NCBI GenBank assembly: GCA_030407085.1
Contig: CM059585.1
Coordinates: 9,355,001 to 9,419,000, forward strand
Length of the DNA: 64,000 nt
Direction of reading: 5' to 3'
From: Trichopria drosophilae
Lineage: Eukaryota; Arthropoda; Insecta; Hymenoptera; Diapriidae
The notes below the pieces were generated by a model. That model made no database searches, was not told where the DNA came from, and saw only the letters and a program-made list of their open reading frames with translations. Every line of letters starts with the position of its first letter. Position 1 is the stretch's first letter. Shown in pieces: positions 1 to 12,270 of the stretch. The translations under genes and the position numbers were made by a program.

Positions 1-2483
1 GTGTAATTAAATTTTGATGGCAAAAAAAGTGTTTATATTTAAATGTGTTATAAATATTTATTTTTGTATATTTTGAGTAATCTGTACCGAATGATACCAC
101 CTCTGTTGCTAAAATTCCAAATGGTTACTTACTTTTTGGTCCATATTGTTCGATATAATCAATTTATCCGCAGTTATGGATGAAAAACGTTGATTAACTT
201 TATCTGAGTCATGAGAATTATTATTATTTATTGATCATTTTAGTTGATTTTGGACACTGGTCGCCAAGTCGTGATAAATGTTAAAAGTCAATTATTAACA
301 ATTTTTCCAAATTTCATACCTGATCACTAAAATTATTTAAAAATTTTTAATTTTTTTTAAAATAAACAAAGACGTTTGATATTAGACCTATTACAAAATA
401 TTATTTCGAGAAAAATCAATTTTGGTAAAATTAAAGTTTTACGTAAACGTAGATATACTTTCGGATATTTAGTGTTCAAAGTATTTGTAAACTTTATAAC
501 ATTTCAAACAGTTTTTATAATTATTTAATTTATTGAATTGTTTATTATATTAACTATAAACAGTAAATTGTTTTCTGTCTCCCCCCCTCCCCCCTCTCTC
601 TCTCTCTCACCGTCTCCCTCTACTCCTCGCTATAGTTTGCAATCTTCAAGTGTTAATTTAGTTAGTTACGTTGAGATTTAGACGTTTACTTTTTAGTAAT
701 TATTATTATATTAGTAATAAAAGATTAGTTACTGCATTAACTTTTTTATTTGTTACTCGCCAAAGCAGAGAGAAAAAAATATCGTTTAAATATTGTACAT
801 GTTTGGCCAAAGAAGCCTACACTTCAAGCCAAATTTCTTAAATAAATAATAATAATAATAAAATGTTTATCCGCTCGAATTTTCATAACGAGCGGGATCT
901 GAGAAGATTTGTACAAGTCCTTTAGTGGCCAGGGCATTAATAAATTTGTTATCGATCGATCAATCAATCTCTCACTCTGTTCCTCTCTCTCTCTCACTTT
1001 CCCTCTCTTTCTTTGTCTGTCCATTTTGGGTCGTACCAGGGTAATTAAATAAATCTAATCTCCCTCTCTCTCCCCTCTCTCGTCGCACAATAAAAAAAAA
1101 TTTCAAAAACAACTTTATATTAACAAAAATTCATAATAAAACTTAAAAAATTAATCTAAAAGGGAAACAAATTATTAAATCTCAACTAACCTAAACATAT
1201 ACAACCGAACCTAACACATTACAATATCTCTATTAATAACACGGTGAATATTTCATAAATAGAAACAAAATAAACAAAACTAGTAACTAATCTTTCAATA
1301 TTATAATACTAATCTAGCAATGTTATAAATGATATCATTCAATTTGTGTAAAATAAAAGTTATTCTGACATAAAGTTTTTGAGATTTGTTCCCGTAATAT
1401 ACATCTAAAAAGTTTGGCTCTATTGTTTACTTAGAATTTGCAAACCTCTTCAGGAGAAGTTTTTATTTTCATGCTATTTTTTATTAAATTTTTGTTGTTA
1501 TATTTAAAAAGGATACATTTTTTGCATTTATATATTTTGTATTTTGAAATCGTTAGACTGATATTTCCTTTGTTCTCTGAATTTATATATTTACTTTGTT
1601 CATCACATTATACGATACTTAAATATAGTAACAAAACCTATATCACTTTATTCCAATAAATAATTTTCTCCAACAGTGCAAATTTAAAAATGTATATGTC
1701 AGGCAAATATTACAGCAGATGGCTGTTACATTAAGTAGAACTTTATAATTGATTGTGCTGCTTGGAATTCAGAATGAATCTTTTAAAAAAGCGTTTCATT
1801 ATTGGCGTAAACAAGACGACGTTGAGACAAAGAAGGTATCAAGCCAATCTTTCAAGAGGATAGGACAGAAAATATAAGATCGGTGAATCAAAGTACGTCA
1901 AAGCAGGTGGCCAGCGTAAAAATCTCAGACTCTAACTGAGCGTGAAAATATGTTTCCTTCGTATCAAATTTTCCGGAACGAATTATCTTTTTTTTTACCG
2001 AAATGCGTTGAAAATTTAAAAAGAAATTAGTCATAATAATCATTGATTTTCTTCGATGTGGTTAGTTTCGCTGCAGTGAATTTTACATTTAACATGCTGG
2101 TTAACTGCGTGATTTATCGCTATGATTTTTTTTTATCTCAAAAAAGTAAATCCAATAAAAAAATTGGTGTTTTAAAAATATTATTTGACAATCTATAAAA
2201 ATATTTACGAAGGGGTCCAATTATCGGTCGATAAGAACGTAACCTATAAAAATAACATACTAATACTAATAATTCTTTAAAAAACAAGTCATAGAAAACT
2301 AAACATTTGCAAAGGATTAATTACTTATTATGAAAGGAAAACAATAACAAACGCATATAAAAATGTTAGGATGTCTAAATTACTCAGTCGATAAGGTTAA
2401 TAATCTATAACAATAAAAGGAATAAAGTAAGTGGTATTGTAAAATCATTTGAAATTAAAAATAAATAACTTACAATGCTACTT
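1..2483. other. AT-rich noncoding DNA with CT microsatellites
   Basis: I see no gene here. The only low-complexity features are pyrimidine-rich tracts at about 580-620, 963-1012 and 1060-1082 (CT repeats with C runs). The short open frames are AT-rich, lack recognisable motifs and look random. Confidence 0.6.
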
Positions 2484-3248
2484 TTAACCCTTTGCGGCAC
2501 AGTGGTTCCAATTGGAACTACATTTTTGTAAACAATTTTTTACGAATTTGAAGTAGTTTTTATTCCATTTATCCGCTAATTTTGTTTGTTACATGTTCAT
2601 GGGATGTTAAAATATCAAAATTTATGCACAGATTATATAAAATTATTGTCATTTTGTTAATAATTAATAAACAAAGTATAAGAATTGCCATTTTTAGATA
2701 AACAATGCATTATTGACGAACCTTTTAGTGACAATCTTACGAAGCTGCGTACTTTGGGGTTTTTGGGGTCGCTGATTAAGAATCTGACTTCACATTTTGA
2801 AAATTCAAAATGGCGGATCCAAGATGGTCGATAGAAAAGTGAAAAATTACCCGATCGAGATGAAAATAGGTAGTTTGGTGTTTTTGGGGTCGCTGATTGC
2901 AAATTTTCAAAATCTGAGTTCAGATTCGTAATCAGCGACACCAAAAACCCCCGAGTACACGCTTTCATCTTGATCATGTAATATTTTACATTTTGTCGGC
3001 CATCTTGAATGCGCCATTTTGAATTTACAAAATCTGAGACAAGATTCGTAATCAGCGACCCTAATAACCCCCGAGTACCGAGTTTCATCTCGAACAGGTA
3101 ATTTTTTACATTTTCGTCGGCCATATTGAATCCGCCATTTTGAATGTTCAAAATCTGAGATCAAATTCGTAATCAGAGACCCCAAAAACCCCCGAGTACC
3201 CAGTTTCATAAAGGGTTCACAAGAAAAATGTATGCCGCGAAGGGTTAA
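2484..3248. mobile_element. TTAA-flanked inverted-repeat element (piggyBac-like MITE)
   Basis: The element proper is 2488-3244, between direct TTAA copies at 2484-2487 and 3245-3248. The left end reads CCCTTTGCGGCA and the right end, reversed, reads CCCTTCGCGGCA. Inside are several diverged tandem copies of a motif with 'GTCGCTGATTACGAATCTGA', 'AAAACCCCCGAGTAC' and 'AATGGCGGATCC'. These copies create overlapping minus-strand open frames at 2657-3341 that are not genes. There is no transposase, so it is non-autonomous. CCC ends and TTAA targets are those of piggyBac-type transposons. Confidence 0.8.
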
Positions 3249-4093
3249 TGTTACACGTATTTTACATGAAATTTGTTGTTGATAACGTAAAATACGCTGT
3301 GTAAAATACGTGATTAACATTATTCCCCTAGCGAGTGTCATGGTTTATGCAAACATGTGTATATTTTTCCGCGGTTTTTCTCGCTTTTGCGCATGTGCGT
3401 TATTTACAACGATTACCCACTTTGGTATTTGATTTTGTAATTAAAGTAAACAGACACGCGTTTCTACTTTTCAATAATCAATAAACCACCGGCGTTTTTT
3501 TGTATCTGACGTTCCCTCGTATTATATTTGCTCAAGTTTTATCGTTCGTGGTTGTTCGTACTTTTCAGTCGATAAAATGTCACTAGTTTACTTCATATTA
3601 CCGACAGAGTCATAACTTATTAAATTTCGCGAGCGCACAGTCCTGTCCAAACCGTCGAAATCGGAGTGTAACTCGTCACGAAGAAATTTGAAAATAGAGT
3701 AATTTATGGTGTTAACGTTTTTTTTTTTCGGTGTATTTTAACAATTTTTATCCGTGGTAGACACTTTCGACATTTAAGTAATGTCACACATTCATTTGTT
3801 TCGTCTATTTATGGAACGTTTAATTTCCTGACACAAATACACCGCTTCGAAGAATAGGTGCGTGATTTTAGCGATGTTCAATTTTTTTGATCGAACGTTT
3901 TTTTGTTTTTGACAAATACTCTCATATGCGTCGACGAGCCGGAACAAGTAGAGGTCCTGTCTTTTGTTCGCTGCTTTTTATCTTGGAAGCATTCACCATC
4001 GGAAGAAATAATTCATTCCATCCCTGAAGTTCATTGTAAAACATTCTAGTAAGACGGTACAAGTTTAGCAAATCACTACGAAGATTCTCGAAG
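3249..4093. other. Noncoding DNA with higher GC, possible promoter/5' leader
   Basis: Base composition is less AT-rich than its surroundings, with CpGs between about 3360 and 4080. A TCAGTC initiator-like motif lies at 3565-3570, without a well-placed TATA box. It precedes a short ATG-to-splice-donor segment at 4094. I cannot name a gene from it. Confidence 0.35.
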
Positions 4094-4122
4094 ATGTCTT
4101 CGCCATTAACATCGATTTACAA
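4094..4122 (+). CDS. Possible lone first coding exon (9 codons plus 2 nt)
   Basis: An ATG at 4094 opens MSSPLTSIY and is followed after 29 nt by a strong splice donor (GTAAGT at 4123). Upstream lies about 500 bp of relatively GC-rich leader-like sequence. The exon ends in the same phase (two bases over) as the first coding exon of CDC25 at 20769. It could therefore join in frame to the CDC25 exon beginning at 21607, making an alternative first exon across a 17-kb intron. No other exon that fits was recognised in between. This is inference only; it could also start an unrelated gene or be chance. Confidence 0.25.
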
Positions 4123-5033
4123 GTAAGTACACCTTTTTCTTTACTCTTAAAAATTACTCGGAAAACTTGCATTATTCGGATATACACGTGGCATTTAAAG
4201 TCTTTTCTAACCTATAAACTTTTTCGTTTCTCCTTACGGTAATTTCGTTTCCCTTTAATCCCCGCGTACCAAAACAATAAGCGCCGAGGAATCGCGCAAC
4301 TTTTTAATCACGTTTTTAATCATATTCTAAGAATGTTTAGTTTCGTCGTGATTTTTGGCGGGTTATGTTTTTTAGTACATTTATTGTACTTTTGTATCCT
4401 TTGATTAGTACACGCAATTCGTTTTTTAAACAAAATAACAAATCGTTTTTTCCTAATTTCTGCCAAAAAGTGTTTCATTTACAGGTAAGACAAAGTTTTA
4501 CATTTCTTTACTTGGTATTTTATGCATTATTTCAAGTGTTGCTGTCCTTATTCTTGTGTCTATTTCTTTCTGAAAATTGTCTGAAAATAACAAAAATTGT
4601 TTATTTAAAATTCAATAAGTTTTAACCTTATTTCTAAAGAAAAAAGATTCCTTTGTTTAATTCATATTTTTTATATGTATTCAGATTTTTAAATGATAAT
4701 AATTGTTTATTAATGATGATGTCATAATTATTCGAACTAATGAAAAGTTGTTTTTAACAAATTTTTAACACTTAAATGTAACATAACCTTTTCATTCAAT
4801 TCATCTTTTAAATCATGATGTATAAAATAATTGTTATCTAGAAAGAAAGTAATATTCAACAAAATATGTTTAAAAATGGTATTAATTGTTAACATAAATG
4901 TTTTTTTTTGATATATTGGTACATTAATTAAGATTCTTTAAGACACATGGTAAAAAGTATCAAAAACTTACAAGTCAACAATTAATACAATTTTTTTAAA
5001 CAAATTTTTTATGTTTATTCATATTTATTCTTT
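4123..5033. other. AT-rich noncoding DNA
   Basis: Nothing recognisable. The open frame at 4365-4625 is hydrophobic, T-rich and without family motifs. If 4094-4122 is an exon, this is intron. Confidence 0.5.
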
Positions 5034-5806
5034 TGTTGACATAAATTTGTAAACAATGCACTAAGTAAATTAATAACGATAAAATAAATACATTTTTTTT
5101 TCAATTTTGTTTAAATACTGATTATTTAACAACCAAGTTACTAATTTTAATACAATCTAGTTTATAATTAGCATAATTTATGACATAAAAATAGTTCCTC
5201 AATTACTAATTAGTCAATATTAGTTAATGCAAATACATTGATTCTAAGTCTGGATTATTGAAATTATTATTGGAAATATGATATTAAATTATTGACTAAA
5301 TTAGAATTAGTGTAACTAATATTTCAAAAGCATATTATTAAATTAAATTAAATAAATTATGCTAATAAATTATCAACTTTTTTACTTTTTACTAAAATTA
5401 TTAGTGAAAAATTATATTGTTGTTGACATAAATTTGTAAATAATGCTCTAAGTAAATTAATAACAATATAATAAATACATTTTTGTTTCAATTTTGTTTA
5501 AATACTGAGTATGTAACAACCAAGTTACTAATTTTAATACAATTCTAGTTTGCAATTAGCATAATTTATGACATAAAAATAGTTCCTCAATTACTAATTA
5601 GTCAATATTAGTTAATGCAAATACATTGATTCTAAGTCTGGATTATTGAAATTATTATTGGAAATATGATATTAAATTACTGACTAAATTAGAATTAGTG
5701 TAACTAATATTTCAAAAGCATATTATTAAATTAAATTAAATAAATTATGCTAATAAATTATCAACTCTTTTACTTTTTACTAAAATTACTAGTGAAAAAT
5801 TATATT
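5034..5806. repeat. Direct tandem duplication of about 387 bp
   Basis: The sequence from 5034 (TGTTGACATAAATTTGT) is repeated from 5421 with few substitutions. Each copy ends in the block ACTAAAATTA.TAGTGAAAAA that also occurs in the 175-bp array immediately downstream. The duplication is therefore part of the same repeat field. Confidence 0.85.
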
Positions 5807-6760
5807 AGGTACTCAATTACATTAGTAGATTGAATAACTAGAGAATGTTTACTAATTAAGAAGTGGGGTACTAAGAAAATTGATTTCTTGAAAGCACATT
5901 AGTAAGGCAGATTAGTTGAATTATGCTAATAAATTACCAACAGTTTACTTTTTTCTAAAATTACTAGTGAAAAATTATATTGGGTACTTAATTACATTAG
6001 TAGATTGAATAACTAGAGAATGTTTACTAATTAAGAAGTAGGGTACTAAGAAAATTAAGTTCTTGAAAGCACATTAGTTGAATTATGCTATTAAATTATC
6101 AACTTTTTAACTTTTTTCTAAAATTACTAGTGAAAAATTATATTAGGTACTTAATTACATTAGTAGATTGAATAACTAGAGAATGTTTACTAATTAAGAA
6201 GTAGGATACTAAAAAAATTAATTTGTTAAAAACACATTAGTAATGCAGATTAGTTGAATTATGCTAATAAATTATCAACTGTTTACTTTTTACTAAAATT
6301 ACTAGTGACAAATTATATTAGGTACTCAATTACATTAGTAGATTGAATAACTAGAGAATGTTTACTAATTAAGAAGTAGGATACTAAAAAAATTAATTTG
6401 TTAAAAACACATTAGTAATGCAGATTAGTTGAATTATGCTAATAAATTATCAACTGTTTACTTTTTACTAAAATTACTAGTGAAAAATTATGTTAGGTAC
6501 TTTATTGCATTAGTAGATTGAATAGTTAGAGAATGTTTACTAATTAAGAAGTAGGATACTAAAAAAATTAATTTGTTAAAAACACATTAGTAATGCAGAT
6601 TAGTTGAATTATGCTAATAAATTATCAACTGTTTACTTTTTACTAAAATTACTAGTGACAAATTATATTAGGTACTCAATTACATTAGTAGATTGAATAA
6701 CTAGATAATGTTTACTAATTAGGAAGTATGGCACTAACAAAATTAATTTGTTAAAAACAC
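5803..6760. repeat. Tandem array with a 175-bp monomer
   Basis: The marker TATTAGGTACT (with variants) recurs at 5803, 5978, 6141, 6316, 6491 and 6666, giving spacings of 175, 163, 175, 175 and 175 bp. Each monomer carries TAGATTGAATAACTAGAG, TTTACTAATTAAGAAGTA and GAATTATGCTAATAAATTA. Copies are close to identical, which points to recent amplification or homogenisation. The array is extremely AT-rich with dense TTACTAATTAGTAA-type words and has no coding potential. Confidence 0.9.
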
Positions 6761-9420
6761 ACACTAGTAAATAAAATGAGTGGCATCTTACGTAATAATT
6801 ACTAGCTTTTAATATTTAGTAAAATTAGAAATGTTTAATAGACATTAAGTTACTAATTAAAAAATAGTTTAGGCACAACTCAAAAGCACTCTACTAAAGG
6901 AAATTAGTTGAATAATGCTGAGGAATTATTAGTTGTTTACTCTTTACTAAAATTGTTAATGAAACAAAAAAGATTAAATAATTCATAAATAAATATTTAC
7001 TGTTTGAAAGTAGATTTAAAATGACAGAATGTTTAGTAATTATGAAGTAGGGTACTCAGAAAATTAATTTTTTGAAATCACATTACTAAAGCAAATTTTA
7101 ATAATAATTAATTAATAAATAATATGAACAAATTAATCATGTTTATGAATTAATAGTTGTTTACTCTTTACTAAAGTTATTAATGAAAAGTTATATTATA
7201 TCACTTATTGAATTAGTAACCATATTAATAAGGAGAGAAAAAAGATTAAATAATTAATGAATTTTTCTCATTAAGAAGTAGGGTATTGAGAAAATTAATT
7301 TCTTAACAGCACATTACTAAAAGAAATTAGTGGCATTACAGTAGCTTTTATAGTTTAGTAAAATTACTAATGTTAAATCACGATTCGTTTACTACATGAA
7401 ATTAATTATTATTATTGAATGAATAAAAATTAGGTTATTAAATAGAGTGTAGGCACAACTTAAAAGCACACTACTAACTACTAAGCAAATTAATTGAATA
7501 AGGCTTATAAATTACTAGTTGTTTAATCTTTACTAAAATTACTAATGAAAAATGATATTAGGTCACTAATTACATCGTTAGTAACATTATTTATTAATAG
7601 AAAGAGAGAGAGAGAAGACTAAATGATTAGAAAATTGTTACTAAATAAAAAATTATGGACTTTAATTTCCCAAAAGACATTACTAAAGTCCATGAGTCTA
7701 ATCCAGCAAATAAATTATTAGATGTTAATTTTCTTTACTAAAATTACAAAGTAAAAAGTGATATTAAAAAAAATAACTTCTTAAAAGTACATTACTAAAG
7801 AAAATTAGTGGCATCCTACTAATTATTACCTTTCATTGCTTAGTAGAATAAGTAGTGTAGAAGCAATGTTGGGTTTTTAATTTAGTTAGTAATAATAATT
7901 GTAAGATAAAACGACTAATAACAAATGAGTAAAGAATTTAAATATTAAAAGTTTACTAAATAATAAATAACTTTAGTTTCTCAAGAATACACTATAAAAG
8001 CAAATGAGTTTAATTATGCTAATAATTTATTAAATGCTTACATTTTATTAAAATTTCTAATGACTAAATACACTGGTATTAGATAACTAATTAAATTCGC
8101 AAGAATATTTATGAATGAACATTGTAAAAACTAAGAAATAATAGAGAATTGTTAATAAATAAGAAATAATGCTTTATAATTTCTTAAAAGCACATTACTA
8201 ACAAGCCAATTAGTAGAATGCTGCAAAATAAATTATAATAATAAATTGTTTACTTATTATTATTATTATTAATTTTATTATTCATTATTACCTTTCATTG
8301 CTTAATAGAATGAATAATAGAAGTAATATTGGGTTATTAATTCAATTAGTAATAATAATTATATGAAAAAGGATCTAATAACAAACGATTAAACAATTGA
8401 ATTATTAAAAGTTTACAATAAAAAATAATTAACTTTAGTTAAGAACACACTATTAAATCATATTAGTTGATATAGATTGAAAAAAAAGAAGAAATAATTA
8501 GAAAATCGTTACTAAATAAGAAATAATGGACTTTAATTTCTCAAAAGCACATTACTAAATCCAATTAGTAAAATCCTGCTAATAAATATTATTAGTTGTT
8601 TACTTTTCTTTACTACATTTAAACGTGATAATAGGTCACTAATTAAACTGGTAATAAATTAGCGACTATTGGTAATTAATTATAATTATTTATCAATAAA
8701 CAATGAAGAAGATAGTAAATAGAGAATGTTCACTAATAAGAAGTAGGGTAATATAACAATTTGTTTCTTAAAAACATTTGACTAAAACAAATTTGTTACG
8801 TCGCAATTACACTGATTAATTAAAGATGAGCTTTTGTTGTTTAGCATAACCACTAATTTTAACACTGTATTAGGTTACTAATTAAAATATTAAAAGTATT
8901 ACAATATTTATTACAAGTAAAAAATCTAATGAATTGTTAAAGAATGTTTACTAATTAAGAAATAATGCATTTCAATACTTTCTTTAAAGTACACTACTAA
9001 AGCAAATTAGTACAGTTCTGCACATAAGTTATTAGCTCTTTACATTTCTTTACTAAAATTACCAACTAAACATTACATTGTATCGCTGATTAATTTAGCA
9101 ACTATATTTATCAATAAAAAGTTAACAAAATATTAAATAATTGGTGAATGTTTACTAATTATGAAGTAGTGTACTCTGATTTCTCAAAAGCACATTACTA
9201 AAACAAATTAGTAGAATTCTAGTATGTAATAAATTGTCAGATTTTACTCTTTACTAAAATTGCTACTGAAAACGTGAAATTAGTCGACTAATTAAATTAG
9301 TGACAATATTTATTAATAAAAAGAAAAGAATGTTTACTCTTCATCTTTACTCTTTGCGTTTTAACCAATGCTACTTACAGACTAACTCTAAATTGGACAT
9401 GAAAAAATTAGTAAATATTA
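6761..9420. repeat. Degenerate continuation of the AT-rich tandem field
   Basis: Recognisable but diverged blocks of the 175-bp monomer recur through this stretch: 'ttactaattaagaagtagg', 'aaaagcacattactaaag', 'tttactaaaattactaatg'. Spacings are irregular. They look like older copies of the array at 5803-6760. No genes are visible. Confidence 0.75.
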
Positions 9421-11863
9421 ATTAATAATTAGTATTTTTTATTAAGTTTGTTAAGTTGAATTTTAGATTAAATTCGAATTAATAGAATTGCTGCACTAAT
9501 CTAGAAACATGCATTAAATGATTAATACATGTGTGCACGGAAATAAGGAAATAGTTAATATAACTAAAAAAAATTTAATAAATCTAACTACAGTTTCGAC
9601 TGGTTTCATTAACTATTTTCGATTTATTAGTCAATTAATAGTACAATAGAAACACGTATGTACTGCAAATAAATCATAAATAAAAACAAATATTTAAATT
9701 ATCTAAAACTGCTATTTAAATGGTGTTTTTCGAAACTTTGAATAAAAAAATGTAAGCTAGAAAATTAGCAGTACAAGACGAATATTACCAATGGAAATTT
9801 TCCATTTCAAAATACTAAACACGGGCAAACTTACAGGGAAGTAGCGATTTTACTTGTAGTTATTCTTACCGCCGCTAGTCGCAGTCGTGACTATCGCCAG
9901 TGCTCTTCGCACCCGCTAGTGAAATCGATTTCAGTTTCATACATGAGTCGATGTATCACATTTCAATGTTTCTTTGGTCTCGATAAATAACCATTTCTTT
10001 ACTGTGTTACATAGAAATAACAAAAAATTTAGAGATAATGGGGTAATTCTAATGAAAGTAATGTGTCATTCTTTAAGAGTAACCAAGGAACTCTTTGATA
10101 AGTGTGACTCATATAGTGAAATTTCATTATAAACAAATAGGAAGATTAAAGGTGTTAAAAAAAATAAATTAAGCTGAACAATGAAATCAGATTTCAGTTA
10201 AAACCACAGTAAAATTCCAATATTTCCAAATATTCAACAGTATAGATGGGTGTTATCTCGTCTAATTAAGGACATAAAAGAATGCTTTAACAAGTGTAGC
10301 AATCGGAAAATTGTTGTTTACTCCGTTGTCGAGGTCTCAATATTGTCCCCGCAATTCTGCTACGTAATTACCGAACGTTTAATAGGTTCTTGGTATAAGG
10401 GCTATTTCTGCCCTGTATCCCGCTGCTCAAGTCAATACCGAAAATTTTCGGGACCAGGGAAAACATGGGCCAGATTCCAAAATCTCCCGCAGGGACCAGC
10501 GCTGTGACTCTAATTTTCCCTCGGACTACGTAACTGCGCGAAAAATCAACCGATGTGGGGGTCGAAAAGGATCCTTTCGAGGTTTACGAAAGTCTAAAAT
10601 AATATTTTTTTTGACGATTTTTTGTTTTCTTACTTTCAAAAAGAACCGAGATTTTTGCGTTTCGTGTGAAGATTTCCGAAATTAATGGAATCATAATAAT
10701 GATAATTGAAAATTTTGGGGGTAAATTTTTGTCTCCTTTGTTCATTTTCGAAAAAATGTTTTTACTTGTATTTACGTTCATTTAAAGGAATGACTTGTAC
10801 TGCAGTAAAATAGTTCTTTTTTTATTAAAACGGTTCTTATTTTGATTAACATACTAATGTTAATACCCTGGAAGAACACAATGCTGCCAAAATATTATTA
10901 ACAACTATATAAGGTTACACTCGTCAATCGATCTAGTTTCTTTTATCGCCGCTAGGTGGGGTCGCAACGTCCGCTATCTACGTTTGGCTCCCGCTATGCA
11001 AATGAGTTTCGAATTGGTATATATTACAAGTTAATATAATTTTCACGCGCTTATTTCGAAAAATATATTACATACTATATACTTTCTTTGGTAACAAAAT
11101 TTCAAAAATCTCATCGAAATTCAGAAATAAATACACAGCTCGTTAACGTCCGTTCTAATATATTAACTGTCGAATAATTCAGTTAGATCCTTTTATAGAG
11201 TTATCGGTATTTTCACTAAGAAATAAAAAAAAAATGATACGATGTTATGTAAATTTCGCTTTTTCGGTCAGGTTTTTCGGGTCTGGGAGCAAACCCGTCT
11301 CGCGACGTCCCGAGACGAGATTTTAAAATCTAAGTACGGGACGAGCCTTTAAGGGTTGGAAAGAAACGGGCCTTTTGTACGAAACGACGTTTTTTCTTAC
11401 TTTTTATATAGAGCCGATGCTAAAGTAGGATTGTACGGCGCATCCCTTATGGAAATGATGTATTTAAAATCAAATAGTTACTTGAAATTAGTCGCACTGC
11501 CGCGAAAGACCGTTTACGGTTACTCGCTCCGGTTTATTAATTGGAACTCAAAAATTGTACATTTTTTAAACAGATTATTGTTCATTTCGTAACAAATAAC
11601 AATTAACAACATTTTTAGTATCAAATATTAATTGACTTAGTCGGATTAGTGCACTGAAATATTTATATTTATGAAAATTTCGAAAACATTTTCAATTTTG
11701 GGGTAATCCCGGGATTATCGTTGGGATTTTGTATTTTTTGCGAGTTTTGTAAAATTTACAACCGAACATATCAAAATTTACAACTAAAGCAGCCAAATGT
11801 ACAAATTTCGAACGAGAAAAGACCGGTTAGCTCTCAATGTTTCTGACAAATTTTTTATATTTC
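9421..11863. other. Noncoding DNA, no gene recognised
   Basis: Diverged TTACTAAT-rich sequence continues to about 9700. At 9865-9935 and 10945-11010 two short segments share 'CGCCGCTAG' and a CCCGCTA.TG..A motif. At 10330-10560 there is a GC-richer patch of unknown nature with open frames on + only. At 11285-11315 a small CGTCTCG/CGAGACG hairpin is present. None supports a gene. Confidence 0.45.
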
Positions 11864-12270
11864 AAATTTCGAATTATTAAATATTCATGGTCACTTTTTA
11901 ATATATTTAACGATGTTAATAATGGCGGATTCATTTACAAAACGACCTAGAAGTTTTTTTATGGAAATTTTACATATAATAACATACGATGATTTTTTAA
12001 TCCGGAAATAATGGAATTTCCAATATTCTACCCGCCATATTGGATCCGCCATTTTGGATTTTGAAAATTTCTCATTATATTTCGATTTAATATAATCCTC
12101 AATATAAAGAAATGGAATAAACTTAGCAACGAAACATTTACCAACGGGGTATGTGAAAAATTCCATTATTTTTTTCATTTCCAGGGCCGCCACATTGAAT
12201 CCGTTATTAGTAATTTCGTCAAATACATTAAAAAGTGTCCATGAATATTTAATAAATCGAAATTTAATAC
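11864..12270. repeat. Foldback (imperfect inverted repeat) of about 400 bp
   Basis: The left arm from about 11864 (AAATTTCGAATTATTAAATA, CATGGTCACTTTTTAAT, AATGGCGGATTCA) is mirrored by a right arm ending about 12270 (TGAATCCGTTATTAG, ATTAAAAAGTGTCCATGAAT, AATCGAAATTT). A central 'GCCATATTGGATCCGCCATTTTGG' type block links it to the repeats inside the TTAA elements. The open frame at 11891-12193 is a product of this structure. Confidence 0.75.
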
